Below, one piece after another: positions 60,601-64,000 of a DNA stretch of 64,000 nt; position 1 is the stretch's first letter, and every line of letters begins with the position of its first letter. The notes below the pieces were generated by a model that did no database searches, was not told where the DNA came from, and was given only the letters and a program-made list of their open reading frames with translations. The translations under genes were made by a program, and so were the position numbers. This DNA is from Mactra quadrangularis (lineage: Eukaryota > Mollusca > Bivalvia > Venerida > Mactridae), in NCBI GenBank assembly GCA_025267735.1, contig CM046301.1:55385872-55449871 (forward strand). The letters are read 5' to 3'.

Positions 60601-61291
60601 ACTGTTGTACATTTTTTATATCAATTATTAATTTTGTATAAGTACGCAGTCTCAATTTTGTTAATCAGTCTGGGATACATCAGGTGACAGAATCAGTGCC
60701 AAATTTTGTCTAAATAAATTCAAAAATTCTCTATTTTCACTGACTATATTTACAAGTTTATCACTTCAATGAAAAATGAAATGTTAAAATATATTTCCGA
60801 GTATTGCGATCTAAATCGATTGATGAAATAACAAGCATAAATCAATGCTTGATAAGTGTAGAATAAGAAGTGAAGAATTGCGAGGGAATAAGAGTACATG
60901 TTAATAAAAATGTCAATTTGTTTATCTGTAAAACATCACGCTATCAAGTTCTAAACTTTTATAATCTCACTGCAGAAAGAAAATACATAAATTTCACTGT
61001 TAGCAACATTAAATTGTATGTTTTCAACTGGAGACTGATAATATAAGAAGCGGAAATGACGTCATTGTAGAGGGATAGTACAGATAGGTTAAATGGCTTA
61101 TATCCCTCTAGGCAATGATTATCAACCATGACTTTTATTCTCTTTGAGACATTTATTATTATAGTGTTAACACAACATTTTTGTTTTTAACCTTGGACAT
61201 TAAGATGAAGGAGAAGATTCAACAAAGAAATTAGGGTCGTATTCTACAAAGGTGCCCGTCGCATCCAAAAGCCAAAATTTTGTTTAATAGA
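57626..61291. other. Non-coding stretch
   Basis: No gene recognised. A dispersed repeat with 'GGTTGCCTAAAGCCAATCAC' (59610-59730, related to 15690-15840) is the only unit noted. Confidence 0.5.
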
Positions 61292-61389
61292 AAATATAAG
61301 GTATCCAACTCGATGAAATCCTTCTGACCGGTCACATCTCTTCCGAGTAAAATTCAGAAGGATTTCATCGAGTTGGATACCTTATATTT
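61292..61389. repeat. Perfect 36-bp inverted repeat, 26-base loop
   Basis: 61292-61327 (AAATATAAGGTATCCAACTC...) is the exact reverse complement of 61354-61389. It directly abuts the pentanucleotide microsatellite. Confidence 0.95.
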
Positions 61390-61391
61390 CA

Positions 61392-61538
61392 ATACCATAC
61401 CATACCATACCATACCATACCATACCATACCATACCATACCATACCATACCATACCATACCATACCATACCATACCATACCATACCATACCATACCATAC
61501 CATACCATACCATACCATACCATACCATACCATACCAT
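61392..61538 (+). repeat. (CATAC)n pentanucleotide microsatellite
   Basis: About 29 uninterrupted units. It opens a poly-(YGMVW) frame on the minus strand, which is an artefact. Confidence 0.97.
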
Positions 61539-61819
61539 TGAATGTGTTTTAAAAATATTTTTTTCAATTTTCGGTCATATCTTGGCGACTGTATACCTGA
61601 TTAACGTTCCTGAAGAGGGATTTACCAGTCTTTAACCATTATTTAACACAAACACTTTCCCTGACCGACAAATGACGTTACGAAGCAATTTGAATGAGAA
61701 TGGTCGTAGAAAATAATCTGGTGTGTACGCTTGGTTCAGGATTCAAACTCATAAAAGTAAACAATGTAATGGCATTATGTAGTCTAAGTTTCAGGCTTAT
61801 ACACGTTCATCAACTTAAC

Positions 61820-62025
61820 AGCTGTTACTACTTGCAATCTATAAATCCCCCAGGGAAGTTGTTTACTTCGTTTAGTGCAGCCGACAAATTGGCGCAACGA
61901 AATTATACCACCCTTGCAAGTATCCATGAACTCCAAGGAAAAGTGAAGCAATCATAGGTAAATTTCTTGCTCATGGAAATTTGTATGACCCTTAGTGGGG
62001 TTTGAATCTGGGTTATTGTACGAAA
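61820..62025 (-). mobile_element. SINE, family of 10155, minus strand
   Basis: CAGCCGACAAATTGGCGCAA, AAATTTCTTGCTCATGGAAA, then GTGGGGTTTGAATCTGGG as a degenerate reverse B box. Confidence 0.6.
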
Positions 62026-63006
62026 TTAGGAAGTAGACTGAACATGTATGTCGTAGCAGAAATTAAATCGCACTTAAACTTCTTTTAATTTTGACCAATA
62101 TTGGAAAATTGGTTACCATGTATTTTGTTGTAAGAATTAGTTTCATAATCGAGCTAAAATAAATTTAAATTATTAGAAAATAGTTATAAAGATCTCATTT
62201 AATAAAAAGTATATATTTTTTGTAGCAAATTTGGAACACAAAATAAACTTCCAGTATCAGTCATCGATTGGAAAGATGCGTCTTTGCTGCAAAAGTTAAT
62301 CTAAGAAGAGGTTGCCATTTTCGAATTCAGTTTCCTTTGCCAATCTGCAAGTTGATCTGCAAAGAGGAACTGTAAATTTCGTACAATAGTGAATAACTAA
62401 AAAAACTTAAACCATCGATAGAATATGAGAAAATTGTTATTATGAGAACAATTCTAAGGGTTAATTCATTGAGAACAAAAATAGCATGTTTTTATTTTTT
62501 TTCTCATATAACAACAAGTGGTTTGCAATCATCGTGAACAAGAAACAAACAACAGACTTTACGATATGCATTGGCGTGTATAACACATTTCCTGTAGAGT
62601 ATGTTTTCATTTTCCAAGCCATGTTGTAGTCACGCATGCCTGTTACAATAGTTTGCTTTTACAAAGAATTGCTGGTAAAAGTATGCATTGGAGAGTTTCC
62701 TTTTTGTTCAAAACAGCACAATGAATTCGTATGCCTAACATCGTCATTTTGTAATCACTCGTTTTTACTATAAACGGTATGCCAATGTCTCGTTGTCATA
62801 CATGTTCATTTCCAGGCCGCGACAGAACAAAACAAAGGCGAATAGCAGAGTTCCGAAACAAAAACACTTAAATAGTCTGTATATGTTTTTGTCTCGAAAC
62901 CTTAGGTCATAACCTTAAATGAAAACTGTCAAGTGTCAGTGTCAGTGTGTTTAACATTGAAATATGTTTTTTTCTACTTTATCTGTCCAGTAAGATCACT
63001 CATAGC

Positions 63007-63600
63007 CAATCTCCGTAAACAGATATCCTGTAGAGCGTTGTCGTACAGGATCTCTACTTTCTCAATGTAGGGTCACGTCGAGATGAACTTTGTTTCGACC
63101 AATCAATGCGTAGCTTTCATCTAGACGAAAACACTATTACTCACATTTTGATTTCGTAATTTCTATTTTTAGACCAAGGTTTGCATGCTAATTTAACAGC
63201 GGTATTATTCACAGTCTTCGATTGGGCGGCTAATTTCAAATTGCCTGACGTAGACGATGTAAACAAGTTACGTATCATAACAATTTCGTCATGAATATTA
63301 TGATGAGAAAAGGTCGCCTGAACGCGACCTTCGTTTGGAAAAGGCCAGATCTAAATTAGCGAGTATGCGAGCAGAAATTTTTAGATCGCAGACTGTGAAT
63401 ATTATCGCGGTTAAATTAGCAAGCAAAACTTGGTCAAAAAATAGAAATTACGAAATCAAAATGTGATTAATAGTGTTTTCGTCTAAATGAAAGCTACGCA
63501 TTGATTGATCGAAACAAAGTTCATCTCGACGTGACCCATCATTGAGAAAGTAGAGATCCTGTACGACAACGCTCTACAGGATATCTGTTTACGGAGATTG
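63007..63600. mobile_element. Intact long-arm inverted-repeat element (CAATCTCCG family)
   Basis: Starts CAATCTCCGTAAACAGATAT and ends with its reverse complement. The arms are about 215 bases each (63007-63221, 63386-63600), almost identical, with a ~165-bp middle containing TGACGTAGACGATGTAAAC. Four degraded relatives lie at 835, 3505, 30160 and 49340. Target duplication not resolved. No coding capacity. Confidence 0.85.
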
Positions 63601-63649
63601 ATCAGCTTCAGACAGATTATCCCTTACAGTACCTCTTAACTCATGGGCG

Positions 63650-63770
63650 GAGTGGAACAAGTGTAGATAAATTTCTTGCTCAATGAAATTAGCAGTGCCC
63701 CAAGTCGGGTTCAAACACGAGACCTCTCGATCCGTAAGCGCGTCCTACCCCTTGACCACTGCAGCTATAT
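63650..63770 (-). mobile_element. SINE head fragment, family of 10155
   Basis: Minus strand: GCAGTGGTCAAGGGGTAGGA (A box region), B-box-like GTGTTTGAACCC, then GCACTGCTAATTTCATTGAG as in the 10155 copy. Confidence 0.65.
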
Positions 63771-64000
63771 GTGTTTTACATGAAGTGTTCTAATGGTTCT
63801 CGGCGTTGCTACTACAATGTAATCAGTCATTAAACGCTCTCTCTATGAGGGCTGTCCAATATCTGGTATGCCTTTTAAAAAATCTGCACGTAGTCCTAAT
63901 GCGCGGCGCATGCAATTAAACATTCGTGATTCCTCTGATTTTTTCTCTTCGTCCGTTCATCAACTGTGTGTGGTCCAACAGCAGAACACGTACCATTAGA

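Noticed and set aside
61382..61567. Minus-strand frame of repeated WYGMV
   Set aside because: Artefact of the (CATAC)n pentanucleotide repeat.

Overview
This is a eukaryotic, AT-rich, intron-rich animal window. Its make-up fits a marine mollusc, most likely a bivalve. That is inference from the repeats: tRNA-headed SINEs ending in a (ACAA)n tail, 'AGCTCA(A/G)GTGAGCT' repeats and very many short inverted-repeat elements. The proteins fit but do not prove it. There is no sign of bacterial gene organisation, CRISPR or operons.

Only two host genes can be supported, and they lie head to head about 11.6 kb apart. On the minus strand is a globin X-like gene: exon 1 at 11461-11684, central exon at 3114-3357, final exon not found and probably beyond the left edge. 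It has the classic B12.2/G7.0 intron positions and an N-terminal MGCNVS acylation motif. On the plus strand is a complete eight-exon hedgehog-interacting-protein-like (HHIPL/GSDH propeller) gene, 23334-52694. It encodes a 460-residue protein with a signal peptide, a beta-propeller and a short hydrophobic C-terminus.

Intron 6 of the HHIP-like gene (31327-50014, 18.7 kb) is the most remarkable region. It holds a nest of DNA transposons. The outer element (31692-47170) has 16-bp inverted termini starting CACGGTG and a 5-bp AGAGT target duplication. Inside it, a 12-kb foldback element (31744-43755) is flanked by a perfect 9-bp duplication, CGGTATTTT. Its two arms (about 4.7 and 6.7 kb) are mirror-image arrays of a ~98-bp unit, itself built from ~12-bp sub-repeats. 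Between the arms is a unique core with a possible two-exon mini-gene of 54 residues and a truncated SINE. The rest of the outer element holds a Tc1/mariner transposase remnant and a Harbinger-derived element.

Elsewhere are SINEs (two with clear target duplications), MITEs (9-bp-TSD CATCGTCGG family, 8-bp-TSD hAT type, TA-flanked and TAA-flanked types), a long-arm CAATCTCCG inverted-repeat family with five copies, a 3.7-kb CACTG-ended element, three conspicuous microsatellites, and several small perfect hairpins. 52.7-64 kb has no recognisable coding sequence.
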